Below, one piece after another: positions 1-9,573 of a DNA stretch of 64,000 nt (position 1 is the first letter of the stretch; every line of letters begins with the position of its first letter). The stretch covers positions 2,351,001 through 2,415,000 of the forward strand of contig NZ_CP038271.1 in the NCBI RefSeq assembly GCF_004571195.1, in the 5' to 3' direction. The notes beneath the pieces were generated by a model, which searched no databases, was not told where the DNA came from, and was given only the letters and a program-made list of their open reading frames with translations. The DNA is from Legionella geestiana (GTDB lineage: Bacteria > Pseudomonadota > Gammaproteobacteria > Legionellales > Legionellaceae). The translations under genes and the position numbers were made by a program.

Positions 1-141
1 AAAAAAATAGTGCTGGTCGGTCAGGGCAACAAGTTTGAAGTGTGGGATGAGGCGCATTGGAACAGCCGACGTAATGAATGGCTGGCAGAGGAAGCGAAGG
101 GGGGCGGTTTGCCCGATGAGATGAAGACGTTTTCACTGTAA
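1..141 (+). CDS. mraZ: MraZ, C-terminal 46 residues (5' end outside window)
   Basis: The first 46 codons are open in frame 1 and end in TAA. They read like the C-terminal AbrB-like half of MraZ, with a segment [13 protein letters not shown] that is typical of the family. MraZ is a DNA-binding transcriptional regulator that usually heads the division and cell-wall cluster, and here it sits directly before rsmH, 19 bases away. Only the tail is visible, so start, promoter and MraZ-binding boxes lie upstream of the window. Confidence 0.85.
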   Translation, partial: KKIVLVGQGNKFEVWDEAHWNSRRNEWLAEEAKGGGLPDEMKTFSL

Positions 142-160
142 TCAGCAAAGGTGTTGTGTG

Positions 161-1081
161 ATGCATCAACCGGTGATGCTTAAAGAAGTAATCGAAGCGC
201 TGGCGATAAAGCCAGATGGGGTGTATGTGGATGCCACCTTTGGGAGAGGCGGACACACCCGGGGCATACTGGCATCACTTGCCCCAGAAGGGCGGGTGAT
301 GGCGATTGACCGTGATGCCGAGGCCATTGCCCATGCAGGCGAAGTTTTCAAAGATGAGCCGCGTCTGCATTTGTACCATGGTTCCTTTGCAGAGCTTGCA
401 AATGCTGTGGAACAGGCGGGTTTAACGGGCATGGTTAACGGAATTTTGATGGATTTAGGCGTGTCATCGCCACAGCTTGATACGCCGGAGCGGGGTTTCA
501 GCTTCATGCAGGACGGCCCGCTCGACATGCGCATGGATACGCGCCAGCCACTCAGTGCGGCACGTTTTGTCAATGAAGCCAGTGTGGATGAGATGACACA
601 GGTATTTCGCGAGTATGGTGAGGAGCGCTTCTCAGGACGAATTGCCCGGGCAATTGCCGAGTCACGCGCTAAAGCGCCTCTGGAGCGGACACTCCAGCTC
701 GCTGAGATTGTAAAAGCGGCCAATCCGCGATGGGAGCGGCACAAACATCCGGCAACCCGGGTGTTTCAGGCCATACGCATACACGTGAATGCGGAGATGG
801 AGAGCCTGAAGGCGGCACTCAGCCAGAGCATGAAGGTGCTGGCGCCAGAGGGGAGGCTTGCGGTTATCAGCTTCCATTCGCTTGAGGACAGGGTTGTGAA
901 GCAGTTTATGCGCAACCTCGAGCAGGGGGACGTGCTGCCAAGAGAGGTTCCAGTACGTTTTGAAGCGCAGGATAAGGTATTTCGCCGGGTTGGCAAGGCC
1001 ATCAAGGCGGGTGAGCAGGAAGTGGCAGATAATGTCCGCGCACGCAGCGCGGTGTTGCGAACAGGGGAGAAAATACGATGA
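161..1081 (+). CDS. rsmH: 16S rRNA (cytosine1402-N4)-methyltransferase RsmH (MraW)
   Basis: RsmH methylates N4 of C1402 in 16S rRNA in the cytoplasm, using S-adenosylmethionine. The protein is about 306 residues, the usual length. It shows the SAM-binding start [10 protein letters not shown], the acidic AIDRD motif, the [11 protein letters not shown] segment and the C-terminal ISFHSLEDR block seen across the family. A GTG at 158 is in frame just before the ATG at 161; the ATG is preferred because AAAGG at 147-151 gives better spacing. Its stop overlaps the ftsL start in an ATGA, so translation of the two is probably coupled. Confidence 0.96.
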   Translation: MHQPVMLKEVIEALAIKPDGVYVDATFGRGGHTRGILASLAPEGRVMAIDRDAEAIAHAGEVFKDEPRLHLYHGSFAELANAVEQAGLTGMVNGILMDLGVSSPQLDTPERGFSFMQDGPLDMRMDTRQPLSAARFVNEASVDEMTQVFREYGEERFSGRIARAIAESRAKAPLERTLQLAEIVKAANPRWERHKHPATRVFQAIRIHVNAEMESLKAALSQSMKVLAPEGRLAVISFHSLEDRVVKQFMRNLEQGDVLPREVPVRFEAQDKVFRRVGKAIKAGEQEVADNVRARSAVLRTGEKIR

Positions 1082-1416
1082 ATGCAGCAGCGAAGGTTAT
1101 CCATCAAAGCAATGTGTTCAGTGGAGCGTGGAGTGACATGCACATATCCCTTGCATGGAAATTTCTGGTGGCGCTGATGGTGCTGGTACTCTTCAGTGCA
1201 CTGGGTGTAGTGTACTGCACCAATGCCCACCGTTTAGAGCTTGGTCAGCTGCAGCAGCTTGAGCAGCAGTCCAACCGGCTGCAGCTTCAGTGGGGACAGC
1301 TCCTGCTCGAGCAGGCAAGCCTTGCAACACCTGCCCGTGTACAGGCTCTGGCACAGGATAAGCTGCACATGGTGCTGCCAAATCCGGCTCAAACGCGGAT
1401 ACTGCGTGCCCAATGA
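1078..1416 (+). CDS. ftsL: Cell division protein FtsL
   Basis: FtsL is a small bitopic divisome protein that works with FtsB and FtsQ at the septum. This one has 112 residues: a short cytoplasmic tail, one membrane segment at about residues 27-49, then a periplasmic leucine/glutamine-rich coiled-coil stretch (residues 52-85). Sequence identity in this family is always low, so the call rests mainly on architecture and on position between rsmH and ftsI. Both junctions are 4-base ATGA overlaps, pointing to one tightly coupled operon. Confidence 0.92.
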   Translation: MNAAAKVIHQSNVFSGAWSDMHISLAWKFLVALMVLVLFSALGVVYCTNAHRLELGQLQQLEQQSNRLQLQWGQLLLEQASLATPARVQALAQDKLHMVLPNPAQTRILRAQ

Positions 1417-3077
1417 AGAAGCCTTCGCGAAACGCCCGCCTTTGGGTCGTATCGGGTGTATTTGTGCTTCTGCTTCTGGTACTGGTCTGGCGAATGGTTG
1501 ATTTGACGGTGCTGAACCGTCAGTTTTTGCGCGCGCATGGCAACGCCCGCAGCCTGCGAACCATCGATATTCCGGCATATCGCGGAATGATAACCGACAG
1601 AAATGGCACGCCACTCGCTGTCAGCACGCCTGTCGAGGCTGCATGGGTCAACCCTAAAACCTTTAATCCCCCTGAATCACAACTCGCCACACTGGCGCGC
1701 CTCTTAGACATTGACAAGCGCCGCCTGAGTACCGGACTTTCAAGGGCAAAAGGGCGAGAATTTGTCTATCTGAGGCGTCAGCTGCCGCCCATGCTGTCAC
1801 GTAAAATTGCAAAGCTTGATATACCCGGTGTGAATTTCCTTCAGGAGTTCAAGCGCTATTATCCTGATGGCGAGAGTGCAGCTCAGGTGGTGGGGTTTAC
1901 CAACGTGGATGACAATGGTCTTGAAGGCCTTGAACTTGCCTATCAGGATTGGCTTGAGGGTGTGCCCGGTAAAAAGCGGGTAGTAAAAGACCGCCTTGGT
2001 CAGGTGATAGAAGACCTGGGCGTCATCAGAGAACCAAAGCCTGGTCACCCGCTCACGCTCAGCATCGACCGGCGTATTCAGTACCTTGCCCATCACGAAC
2101 TGCAAAAAACTGTCGTAGAATTTTCTGCAAAATCAGGCTCTGTTGTGGTGATTGATACGCGTACGGGAGAAATTCTCGCAGCCGCCAACGCTCCATCATT
2201 TAATCCGAATGCGCGCGAGCACTACACGCGCGACAGCTATCGCAACAAAGCGATAACCGACACCTTTGAGCCCGGTTCAGTGATAAAACCCTTCAGTATT
2301 GCGAGTGCGCTTGAAACGGGGCTTTTTACACCTGATACCATCATCGATACCAATCCCGGACGCATGATGGCGCACGGCAGGCTGATTCGCGATATTCATA
2401 ATTATGGGGTGCTCACCGTTACCGGCGTGCTTCAGCACTCGAGCAACATTGGCGTCAGTAAAATGGTGCTTGCCAGTCCGCCAGAACAGTTAACGGAGCT
2501 GCTCAGGCGCTGCGGTTTTGCGCAACGCACGGAGAGTGGCTATCCCGGTGAAGCAGAGGGCGCACTCGCAAAAGTGACCCGCTTCAACCCCTTTGTTCTT
2601 GCAACCATCAGCTTTGGATATGCGGTTTCGGTGACGCCGCTGCAGCTTGCGCGAGCCTATACCGTGTTCGCCAATGAAGGACGCTTAAAGCCTGTGACGC
2701 TTTTGCACACTGAAACGGAGCCAAAGGGTGAGCAGGTTATGAAGCCGGAAACGGCGCGTCAGGTGCTGATGATGATGGAAGCTGTACTCGGTAAAGAGGG
2801 TACCGGAAAACTCGCCCGCGTGCCGGGGTACCGTGTGGCCGGTAAAACTGGTACGGCACGGGTGGCGCGCCGTGGCGGGTATGAAACCAATCGCCACATT
2901 GGTACTTTCGCAGGAATTGCTCCGGTTTCAAATCCGCGCCTCGTAGTGGTGGTTATGATTAACCAGCCGCAGCAGAAGGGGTATTATGGTGGTGCCGTTG
3001 CCGGTCCTTTGTTTTCGCGGGTGATGGCAGGTGCACTGAGAATTCTTGATGTACCGCCGGATGAAGCGCCTGCGTGA
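1413..3077 (+). CDS. ftsI: Peptidoglycan D,D-transpeptidase FtsI (PBP3)
   Basis: FtsI cross-links septal peptidoglycan. The 554-residue protein has a single N-terminal membrane anchor (residues 11-26), then the non-catalytic pedestal (IPAYRGMITDRNG, residues about 52-64) and the transpeptidase domain. The three penicillin-binding motifs are visible: SxxK with Ser289 and Lys292, SxN as Ser343-Ser-Asn345, and KTGT starting at Lys478. It begins inside the last codons of ftsL (ATGA overlap) and is followed 28 bases later by murE, so it belongs to the same operon. Confidence 0.97.
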   Translation: MKKPSRNARLWVVSGVFVLLLLVLVWRMVDLTVLNRQFLRAHGNARSLRTIDIPAYRGMITDRNGTPLAVSTPVEAAWVNPKTFNPPESQLATLARLLDIDKRRLSTGLSRAKGREFVYLRRQLPPMLSRKIAKLDIPGVNFLQEFKRYYPDGESAAQVVGFTNVDDNGLEGLELAYQDWLEGVPGKKRVVKDRLGQVIEDLGVIREPKPGHPLTLSIDRRIQYLAHHELQKTVVEFSAKSGSVVVIDTRTGEILAAANAPSFNPNAREHYTRDSYRNKAITDTFEPGSVIKPFSIASALETGLFTPDTIIDTNPGRMMAHGRLIRDIHNYGVLTVTGVLQHSSNIGVSKMVLASPPEQLTELLRRCGFAQRTESGYPGEAEGALAKVTRFNPFVLATISFGYAVSVTPLQLARAYTVFANEGRLKPVTLLHTETEPKGEQVMKPETARQVLMMMEAVLGKEGTGKLARVPGYRVAGKTGTARVARRGGYETNRHIGTFAGIAPVSNPRLVVVVMINQPQQKGYYGGAVAGPLFSRVMAGALRILDVPPDEAPA

Positions 3078-3105
3078 GCCTGAAAATTACCTCAGAGAGG
3101 CAAGC

Positions 3106-4560
3106 ATGAAACTTTCTAAACTGCTGGAGCCCTTTACCACTGCCGCGTCGGCACCTGTTGATATTCTCGGGCTTAGCAATGACAGTCGCAGTGTCGCCCC
3201 GGGAGATGCCTTTCTTGCCTACAAGGGGGCTCTTGCTGATGGGCGAGATTACATCGCTAAAGCCACTGCAGCGGGAGCGGCCGCCATACTTTTTGACCCT
3301 GAAAATTTCAACGGCGAACTGCCTGAGCATATCCCTGCTGTTCCGATTGAGCACCTTGGTGCACGTCAGGCAGAGCTTGCCAGCCGGTTTTATGGAGTGC
3401 CCTCAGAGCGCCTTGCCATTACCGGGGTGACTGGCACAAATGGAAAAACCACCATTGCCTGCCAGCTTGCGGCAGCGCACAGCCGGTTAGGTGCGGCCTG
3501 CAGTTATATCGGTACGCTTGGCGAGGGCGATGTGCGGGCTTTACGCCCGCTTGCCAATACCACGCCTGATGCACTGGCCGTGCAAAAACTCCTGTACCGC
3601 TTTGCCGAAGAAGGGAAAAAGCGTGTTTGCATGGAAGTCTCTTCACATGCGCTGGTCCTGCAGCGTGTGGCGTGCGTGCGTTTTGAGAGTGCCATTTTTA
3701 CCAACCTGAGCCATGAGCACCTTGACTTCCATCACACGATGGATGCGTACGCCCGCGCAAAAGCGATGCTGTTCGAAACGGAAGGCCTGCGTACAGCCCT
3801 TCTGAATGCCGATGACGCCGCCACCCCTTTTATGCGCCAGCATGTCGTGCCAGGCTGCGAGGTTCTGACCTATGGACTGCATAATGACGCCGATGTGTTC
3901 GCAACAGACTGGCAAAGTACACTGGGCGGAAGCCGCCTTACGGTACGCTCTCCCTGGGGGAAACACGAAATAGCGCTGCAGTCACCGGGTGAGTTTAATC
4001 TCAGCAACGGCCTTGCCGTATTCGCGAGTCTGCTGCTGGCCGGTTATCCTGTGGCTGAGGTTGAAGCCATTATGCCAACACTTGCACCAGCTCCTGGCAG
4101 ACTGGAGCGGGTCGCCTCAAACCCCGAGGTATTTGTTGATTATGCCCACACGCCTGATGCGCTTGAAAATGTCTTAAAAACGCTCTCAGCCTTGAAGCAA
4201 AACCGCGTGATAGTTGTTTTTGGCTGTGGAGGCGATCGCGATAAAACCAAGCGTGCGGAAATGGGGGAGATTGCGAGCCGTTATGCCGACAGCGTCATTT
4301 TAACGAGCGACAATCCAAGAAGCGAATCGCCACAGGCCATTCTTGATGATATCTGCAAGGGGCTCCATGCAGAAACGCCCGTGCAGTGCATCCCTGACCG
4401 GAGGGAAGCCATTCGCCAGGCGCTCCTGCAGAGTGCGCCTGATGATATGGTCTTAATCGCCGGCAAGGGGCATGAGGCTACTCAGGAAATTAAGGGCGTT
4501 AAAACGCCATTTTCTGATAAAGCGGTAGTGCAAGCGCTGCTGCAGGTCAGCAACGCGTAA
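3106..4560 (+). CDS. murE: UDP-N-acetylmuramoyl-L-alanyl-D-glutamate--2,6-diaminopimelate ligase MurE
   Basis: MurE adds meso-diaminopimelate to the UDP-MurNAc dipeptide in the cytoplasm. The frame is open further upstream into ftsI, but the ATG at 3106 has GAGAGG five bases before it and gives 484 residues starting MKLSKLLEP, the normal Mur N-terminus. The ATP loop GTNGKTT and the DNPRSE motif that marks diaminopimelate (rather than lysine) specificity are present. This is the last gene of the visible division/wall cluster: murF, mraY and murD do not follow; a convergent proS does. Confidence 0.97.
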   Translation: MKLSKLLEPFTTAASAPVDILGLSNDSRSVAPGDAFLAYKGALADGRDYIAKATAAGAAAILFDPENFNGELPEHIPAVPIEHLGARQAELASRFYGVPSERLAITGVTGTNGKTTIACQLAAAHSRLGAACSYIGTLGEGDVRALRPLANTTPDALAVQKLLYRFAEEGKKRVCMEVSSHALVLQRVACVRFESAIFTNLSHEHLDFHHTMDAYARAKAMLFETEGLRTALLNADDAATPFMRQHVVPGCEVLTYGLHNDADVFATDWQSTLGGSRLTVRSPWGKHEIALQSPGEFNLSNGLAVFASLLLAGYPVAEVEAIMPTLAPAPGRLERVASNPEVFVDYAHTPDALENVLKTLSALKQNRVIVVFGCGGDRDKTKRAEMGEIASRYADSVILTSDNPRSESPQAILDDICKGLHAETPVQCIPDRREAIRQALLQSAPDDMVLIAGKGHEATQEIKGVKTPFSDKAVVQALLQVSNA

Positions 4561-4571
4561 AAAATCGCTAC

Positions 4572-4614
4572 GTAACCATTCCCCTAAAGCATTCAAAATG
4601 TGGTGAATAGATAC
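4572..4614. mobile_element. 43-bp internally deleted copy of the 174-bp MITE-like element
   Basis: The sequence starts GTAACCATTC and ends GTGGTGAATAGATAC. These are the outer ends of the 174-bp element found at 33830-34003 and 55498-55671, joined with the middle missing: the first 10 bases and the last 33 are kept. It is flanked by TCGCTAC on both sides (4565-4571 and 4616-4622), which looks like a target duplication. The right flank copy contains the proS stop codon, so the insertion is in the 58-base gap between convergent murE and proS. Confidence 0.75.
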
Positions 4615-4618
4615 CTCG

Positions 4619-6325
4619 CTACTTCATATGTTTCTCGAGGTATTCAACCGCTTCTGAAAGGGGTATTCGAATATTTTCAGTGCCGGTGCGCGCACGGTAT
4701 TCCACAAAGCCTTCTGCGAGGTTGCGTTCACCCACCACAAGGCGGTGGGGAATGCCCATGAGTTCACTATCGGCAAAGAGCACGCCCGGGCGTTCGTTGC
4801 GGTCGTCAAGTAGCACATCCATTCCTTTCGCAAGGCACGCCTGATAGAGCGATTCACCGACTTCGCGCACCTTTTCAGAGCGTGCACCGTTCAACGGAAT
4901 TATGACTACGTTGAAAGGTGCTATGGATTCAGGCCACACAATGCCGTGTTCATCGTGATGCTGCTCAATGCTGGCCGCAACCAGTCGTGAGACCCCGATG
5001 CCATAGCAGCCCATCAGAAGGGTCTGCAGCTGACCAGATTCATCCATGACATTGGCCTGCATGGCTTTGGCGTACTTATTGCCCAACTGAAACACATGTC
5101 CCACTTCAATGCCCCGGCAGGCATGGAGCGTGCCTTTGCCATCTGGACTTTTGTCACCCTCGCGTACGTTACGCAAGTCAAACGCTGCAGGCAGGCATAC
5201 ATCCCGCTCCCATGCAGCATTTTGGCAGTGCGTGTCAGCTTTGTTGGCACCACAGACAAAGCCCTCAAGTGCCAGCGCATGGTGGTCAGCAATGATAGGG
5301 ATGGTAAGCGCTACGGGTCCTAAAAACCCGACCGGCACGCCAAGTGCCTGTTCAATCTCTTCGTCAGAAGCGAAAGTGAGCGGATTGTTAACCAGAGGGT
5401 GTTTAGCCGCTTTTAGCTCATTTAACGTGTCATCACCGCGCAGCACCAGCGCTACAAGCGGATGTTCGCGGCCTTTGACCACGAGCGTTTTCACGGTTTG
5501 ACAGGGGCTGACACCCAGATGCGCACTGACGGCATCAATGGATTTTAAGCCAGGGGTTGCCACTTCCTGCATGCTTTCTGCAGGCCATGTTTTAGCAGGC
5601 GGCGGTAGTAATGACGTTGCCTGTTCAATGTTGGCGGCATAATTGCTGCCATCGCTCCAGAACAGGAGATCTTCACCCGCATCGGCAAGTACCTGAAACT
5701 CGTGCGAGGCAGAGCCGCCAATAGCGCCGGTATCGGCTTCGACTGCGCGGTATTGCAATCCCATCCGCTCAAGAATACGACAGTAGGTGTCGTACATGCA
5801 CTGATAGGTTACTCGCAGCGATTCTTCTGTCAGGTGAAAAGAGTATGCGTCTTTCATGAGAAATTCGCGCGCACGCATTACTCCAAAGCGCGGGCGGATT
5901 TCATCGCGGAATTTCGTCTGTATCTGGTAGACAGTCAGCGGCAGCTGACGCCATGACTGGATTTCACGGCGAATGAGGTCAGTGACCACTTCCTCGTGCG
6001 TTGGCCCAAAGCAGTAGGCGCGGCCATTACTGTCTTTCATGGTCAGGAGCTGTCCGCCAAAGGTTTCCCAGCGACCGGTTTCTTCCCAGAGCTCAGCAGG
6101 TTGAATCGCCGGCATAAGTATCTCAAGCGCGCCACTGCGGTTCATTTCTTCGCGTACAATGCGCTCAATTTTGCGCAAGACCCGAAGCCCAAGGGGCAAC
6201 CAGGTATAGAGACCTGAGCCGAGTTTGCGGATGAGGCCGGCTCTCAGCATCAGTTGATGCGAAATAATCTCGGCATCTGCCGGTGTTTCTTTCTGGGTGG
6301 CCATCAGCCATTGTGAGGTGCGCAT
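4619..6325 (-). CDS. proS: Prolyl-tRNA synthetase (bacterial type with editing domain)
   Basis: ProS charges tRNA-Pro with proline and hydrolyses mischarged Ala-tRNA-Pro. The start is the ATG at 6325 (MRTSQWLMATQKETPADAE, as in the family); an in-frame GTG at 6334 would overlap the AAGGAG ribosome site and is rejected. At 568 residues it has the class II core (GPTHEEVVTDLIR, FRDEIRPRFGVMR), the inserted YbaK-like editing domain (about residues 220-400) and the C-terminal anticodon-binding domain (LNGARSEKVREVGESLY). It is transcribed convergently with murE. Confidence 0.97.
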   Translation of the reverse strand: MRTSQWLMATQKETPADAEIISHQLMLRAGLIRKLGSGLYTWLPLGLRVLRKIERIVREEMNRSGALEILMPAIQPAELWEETGRWETFGGQLLTMKDSNGRAYCFGPTHEEVVTDLIRREIQSWRQLPLTVYQIQTKFRDEIRPRFGVMRAREFLMKDAYSFHLTEESLRVTYQCMYDTYCRILERMGLQYRAVEADTGAIGGSASHEFQVLADAGEDLLFWSDGSNYAANIEQATSLLPPPAKTWPAESMQEVATPGLKSIDAVSAHLGVSPCQTVKTLVVKGREHPLVALVLRGDDTLNELKAAKHPLVNNPLTFASDEEIEQALGVPVGFLGPVALTIPIIADHHALALEGFVCGANKADTHCQNAAWERDVCLPAAFDLRNVREGDKSPDGKGTLHACRGIEVGHVFQLGNKYAKAMQANVMDESGQLQTLLMGCYGIGVSRLVAASIEQHHDEHGIVWPESIAPFNVVIIPLNGARSEKVREVGESLYQACLAKGMDVLLDDRNERPGVLFADSELMGIPHRLVVGERNLAEGFVEYRARTGTENIRIPLSEAVEYLEKHMK

Positions 6326-6343
6326 GAAGCCCACTCCTTAAGT

Positions 6344-8644
6344 TCAGGGTTTGGTTTTAGTATAAAGCCTGCTGACAACAGCGGCACTCTGAGACGCCTC
6401 AATGCCATCAACTCGTACAATGTCAGGCCCATAATCGCGAAAATGGGCTTCACCGGAATTTACGTCATATAATACGCCAGTCATGCCAATGGTGCCGGCG
6501 TCTGCGAGATTCCTGAGAATTGGACTTTCTTCATAAAGATGCTTCAGGGTGTTGGCAATGTTAAGTTCCGTGACCCGCGCCACGAAGGTGGCGTTTTGGC
6601 TGTTACGCGCATTGGGCAGGGTCTCACTTTCAGCCTGTATGGCTGGATGAATTTTATCGAGCAACTGCGTGATGTGGCCCGCCTGAACGCCGTCACAGGC
6701 GGCAGAAATCGCGCCACAGCGCGTGTGACCCAGCACCAGAATGAGTTTTGCGCCTACGACTTCACAGGCATATTCAATGCTCGCAAGTACGTCCGGGGAT
6801 ACCACGTTTCCAGCAATGCGCACGCAAAAGAGGTCGCCAAAACTCATGTCAAAGATGGTTTCTACCGGCACTCGCGAGTCGATACAGCCAAGGACTACGG
6901 CTATGGGGTGCTGAGCTTTGGCCGTGTACTGAATATCAAGCTGTGAGGTACGGTGAATACGGGTATTATGTAAAAAGCGCTGGTTGCCCTCACGCAGCAC
7001 TGCAAGCACGCGTTTGGGCGTCAGTGATGACTGCACGTCATAGGTGGTGACATTGATAAAGTCGATGGTGTTGTGAATGGCATAACTGTCTTTAAAGCCC
7101 ACGAGATTCATCGAAATTTTCTTATGCGGCGCACGTTCTTCGCGAAACTCGCGAATCAGCTCAATGATCTCCTTATCGATGTAATTGGTGTGGCTGGCAT
7201 CGATGATAAGGCGTGAGCGGCGTGGCAGCGAATCAAGCTCTGAGGTCAGCGAAGCTTTATTAAGAAACGTTATCTGCTGAGGCAGGAGCAGTCGGCGCGT
7301 AATCCCCTTTGGATAAATTTCCTTAATGATATCAAGTCGCGCCTGGCTGTTGGTTTTCAGGATGAAAAAGAGGCTTGTCGCAAGCCCAAAGAGTATGCCC
7401 ACCAGCAAATCCGTCAGCACAATACCGGTCAGAGTGACAATAAAGGGAATGAAGCGCTCAAGTCCCTGTGACCATATGCTTTTGAAAATCGCAGGTTTTG
7501 CGAGCTTGTAGCCAGTGTAAATTAAAATTGCCGCGAGACACGACAGCGGTATTTTATTCAGCACGCCAGGAATGGCAATGACCGCTACAAGGATAAAAAT
7601 CCCATGCAGCACGGTCGCCATTTTACTTTTTGCGCCAGCCTGAACGTTGACAGAAGTTCGCACAATCACGGAGGTGACAGGAATACCGCCGATAAGCCCC
7701 GCCACGATGTTGCCAAAGCCTTGCGCCACAAGCTCCTGATCTTTACAGCAGTAGCGTCGTTTTTTATCGAGTTTTTCTCCGGCCTTGACGTTTAAAAGGC
7801 TCTCGAGCGAGGCAACCGCCGCGATAATCAGCGCATTGACCCAGACTTTGGGGTTGGTAATCGCCCACCAGTTCGGAAAGGTGAGTTCGCTTAGAAAGCC
7901 TGTGATACCACCATTATTGGGGATGTTGACGAGCTGTGGCGTTTCCTGCACCAAATCAGACCCCAGCAGCAGAAAAAGCTCATTGAGGAGAATCCCGGCA
8001 ATGACCACCACGATGGGGGCGGGAATTTCGCGCAAGGCGCGAATGCGGGTTTTATCAAAGAAAATCAGGATAAAAAACGATAAAAAGGTGATGACGCAGG
8101 CGCCTTCATTGAGATGCTCTGCCATGTCCACCACAGGCTTAAAAGCAAGGCCGCCCGTTGACTCCAGCAGGTTCGCCTTTAGCTCGGAAAGTGTCGAGGA
8201 AAGCGTGAAGGCCAGTGGCAGCTGCTTGATAATCAGCAGAATACCAATGGCCGAAAGCAGGCCCTGTACAACGTTTGAAGGCACATAGTCGGCAAAAAAT
8301 CCCGCGCGAAGGCGTCCTGCCAGCACCTGGAAGACGCCGGCAAGCACTACGGCCAGTAAAAACGTGTTGAAATCGCCAAGCTGGGCAAGCGCTGCCAGTA
8401 CGACTGCCACCATTCCAGCGGCAGGTCCACTGACACTGACGGGTGAACCGCTGAGGCTGCCTACAACAATACCGCCAACAATGCCGCTTAAAATGCCGGA
8501 GAAGAGGGGTGTGCCCGATGCCATGGCGATACCAAGGCAGAGGGGAATGGCGACCAGAAAGACAACGATGGCAGCGACCACATCGAATTTAAACTGGCGG
8601 TTACGATAGATTCGAAACGCGCGTATGTTTCTGGAAAAAGCCAT
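6344..8644 (-). CDS. SulP-family anion permease fused to a beta-carbonic anhydrase
   Basis: This 766-residue protein joins three parts: a SulP membrane domain of many helices (about residues 20-430, with the family signature GPAAGMVAVVLAAL), a STAS-like cytoplasmic domain (about 440-530) and a complete beta-carbonic anhydrase (about 550-760). The anhydrase keeps its zinc ligands, Cys587 in GCIDSRVP, His640 and Cys643 in GHTRCGA, and the Asp589/Arg591 dyad. The likely role is bicarbonate (or another anion) transport coupled to CO2/bicarbonate interconversion at the inner face of the membrane. SulP-anhydrase fusions are known in bacteria; the substrate is not decided by sequence. It lies 44 bases downstream of ttcA on the same strand. 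Confidence 0.93.
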   Translation of the reverse strand: MAFSRNIRAFRIYRNRQFKFDVVAAIVVFLVAIPLCLGIAMASGTPLFSGILSGIVGGIVVGSLSGSPVSVSGPAAGMVAVVLAALAQLGDFNTFLLAVVLAGVFQVLAGRLRAGFFADYVPSNVVQGLLSAIGILLIIKQLPLAFTLSSTLSELKANLLESTGGLAFKPVVDMAEHLNEGACVITFLSFFILIFFDKTRIRALREIPAPIVVVIAGILLNELFLLLGSDLVQETPQLVNIPNNGGITGFLSELTFPNWWAITNPKVWVNALIIAAVASLESLLNVKAGEKLDKKRRYCCKDQELVAQGFGNIVAGLIGGIPVTSVIVRTSVNVQAGAKSKMATVLHGIFILVAVIAIPGVLNKIPLSCLAAILIYTGYKLAKPAIFKSIWSQGLERFIPFIVTLTGIVLTDLLVGILFGLATSLFFILKTNSQARLDIIKEIYPKGITRRLLLPQQITFLNKASLTSELDSLPRRSRLIIDASHTNYIDKEIIELIREFREERAPHKKISMNLVGFKDSYAIHNTIDFINVTTYDVQSSLTPKRVLAVLREGNQRFLHNTRIHRTSQLDIQYTAKAQHPIAVVLGCIDSRVPVETIFDMSFGDLFCVRIAGNVVSPDVLASIEYACEVVGAKLILVLGHTRCGAISAACDGVQAGHITQLLDKIHPAIQAESETLPNARNSQNATFVARVTELNIANTLKHLYEESPILRNLADAGTIGMTGVLYDVNSGEAHFRDYGPDIVRVDGIEASQSAAVVSRLYTKTKP

Positions 8645-8688
8645 TATTCAGCACCACTTACAGTAAGGTTTTGGCAATGGTAACGCAG

Positions 8689-9555
8689 TTAAGGCAGTGC
8701 GCCAACCTCGTCTGCGTCTTCTTCCTCGTTAAACCAGAGAGCCGTCTCATCCCCGGGGGTGGCTTCTTTGGGATGCTCGAGAAGGTTTTCCAGCCCTCGG
8801 AAGTCCCACAACGCCTTATCCATGAGCTGGCTCGGTTTGATGCTTTGCAGCGCGTGCAGGAGATTGCTCGGCACTTTGGGGTTTTCCTCAGCGAGGCTGT
8901 CTATCAGTTTGCCGATACGCTTGCGTGCCAGATTTTCCTGAGAGCCACAGAGGGTGCACGGGATGATGGGATAGGCCTGTTCCAGTGAAAACGCGCTGAT
9001 ATCACGCTCCTGTGCGTAGCAAAGCGGGCGAATGACGATATGCTTTTTGTTGTCGCTTAAGAGTTTTGGCGGCATGGAGCGGATGTCGCCATTGTAAAAC
9101 ATCGACATCAGGAGGGTGCGAATCAGGTCATCGCGGTGATGACCCAGTGCAATCTTGTTATAACCATGCTCTTCAGCGTAGCGGTAAATAATTCCACGAC
9201 GCAGGCGCGAGCAGAGTGAGCAGTAGGTTTTTCCTTCGGGGATTTTTTCCTTGACGATGCTGTAGGTATCGCGCGTGAGTATTTCATGTGGAATACGGCG
9301 CTCCTGCAGCCACTCGCGCAGGGCACTGTCATTCCAGCCAGGCTGGGATTGGTCGAGCGTAAAGGAGAACAACTCAAAAAGGTTATTGGTGCGCTGGCGC
9401 AGCTTGTCGAGAATGTACAAAAGTGTGAATGAATCCTTGCCGCCGGAGAGGCAGACCATCACCCGGTCACCGGGTTGAATCATGTTGTAATGGGCAATTG
9501 CCTTGCCTGTGTTGTGCAGCAGTTTTTTTTCAAGTGCGGATGGTGTGGTTTTCAT
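8689..9555 (-). CDS. ttcA: tRNA 2-thiocytidine biosynthesis protein TtcA
   Basis: TtcA thiolates cytidine 32 in certain tRNAs, using ATP and a 4Fe-4S cluster. The 288-residue protein has the PP-loop ATP motif SGGKDS (residues 37-42) and the cysteine pairs Cys112/Cys115 and Cys200/Cys203 that are expected around the cluster. Length and motif order match the family. It follows tolC by only 18 bases on the same strand, so it may be part of a pcm-tolC-ttcA transcript. Confidence 0.95.
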   Translation of the reverse strand: MKTTPSALEKKLLHNTGKAIAHYNMIQPGDRVMVCLSGGKDSFTLLYILDKLRQRTNNLFELFSFTLDQSQPGWNDSALREWLQERRIPHEILTRDTYSIVKEKIPEGKTYCSLCSRLRRGIIYRYAEEHGYNKIALGHHRDDLIRTLLMSMFYNGDIRSMPPKLLSDNKKHIVIRPLCYAQERDISAFSLEQAYPIIPCTLCGSQENLARKRIGKLIDSLAEENPKVPSNLLHALQSIKPSQLMDKALWDFRGLENLLEHPKEATPGDETALWFNEEEDADEVGALP

Positions 9556-9573
9556 ACAGACCCTGGGTAAAAA

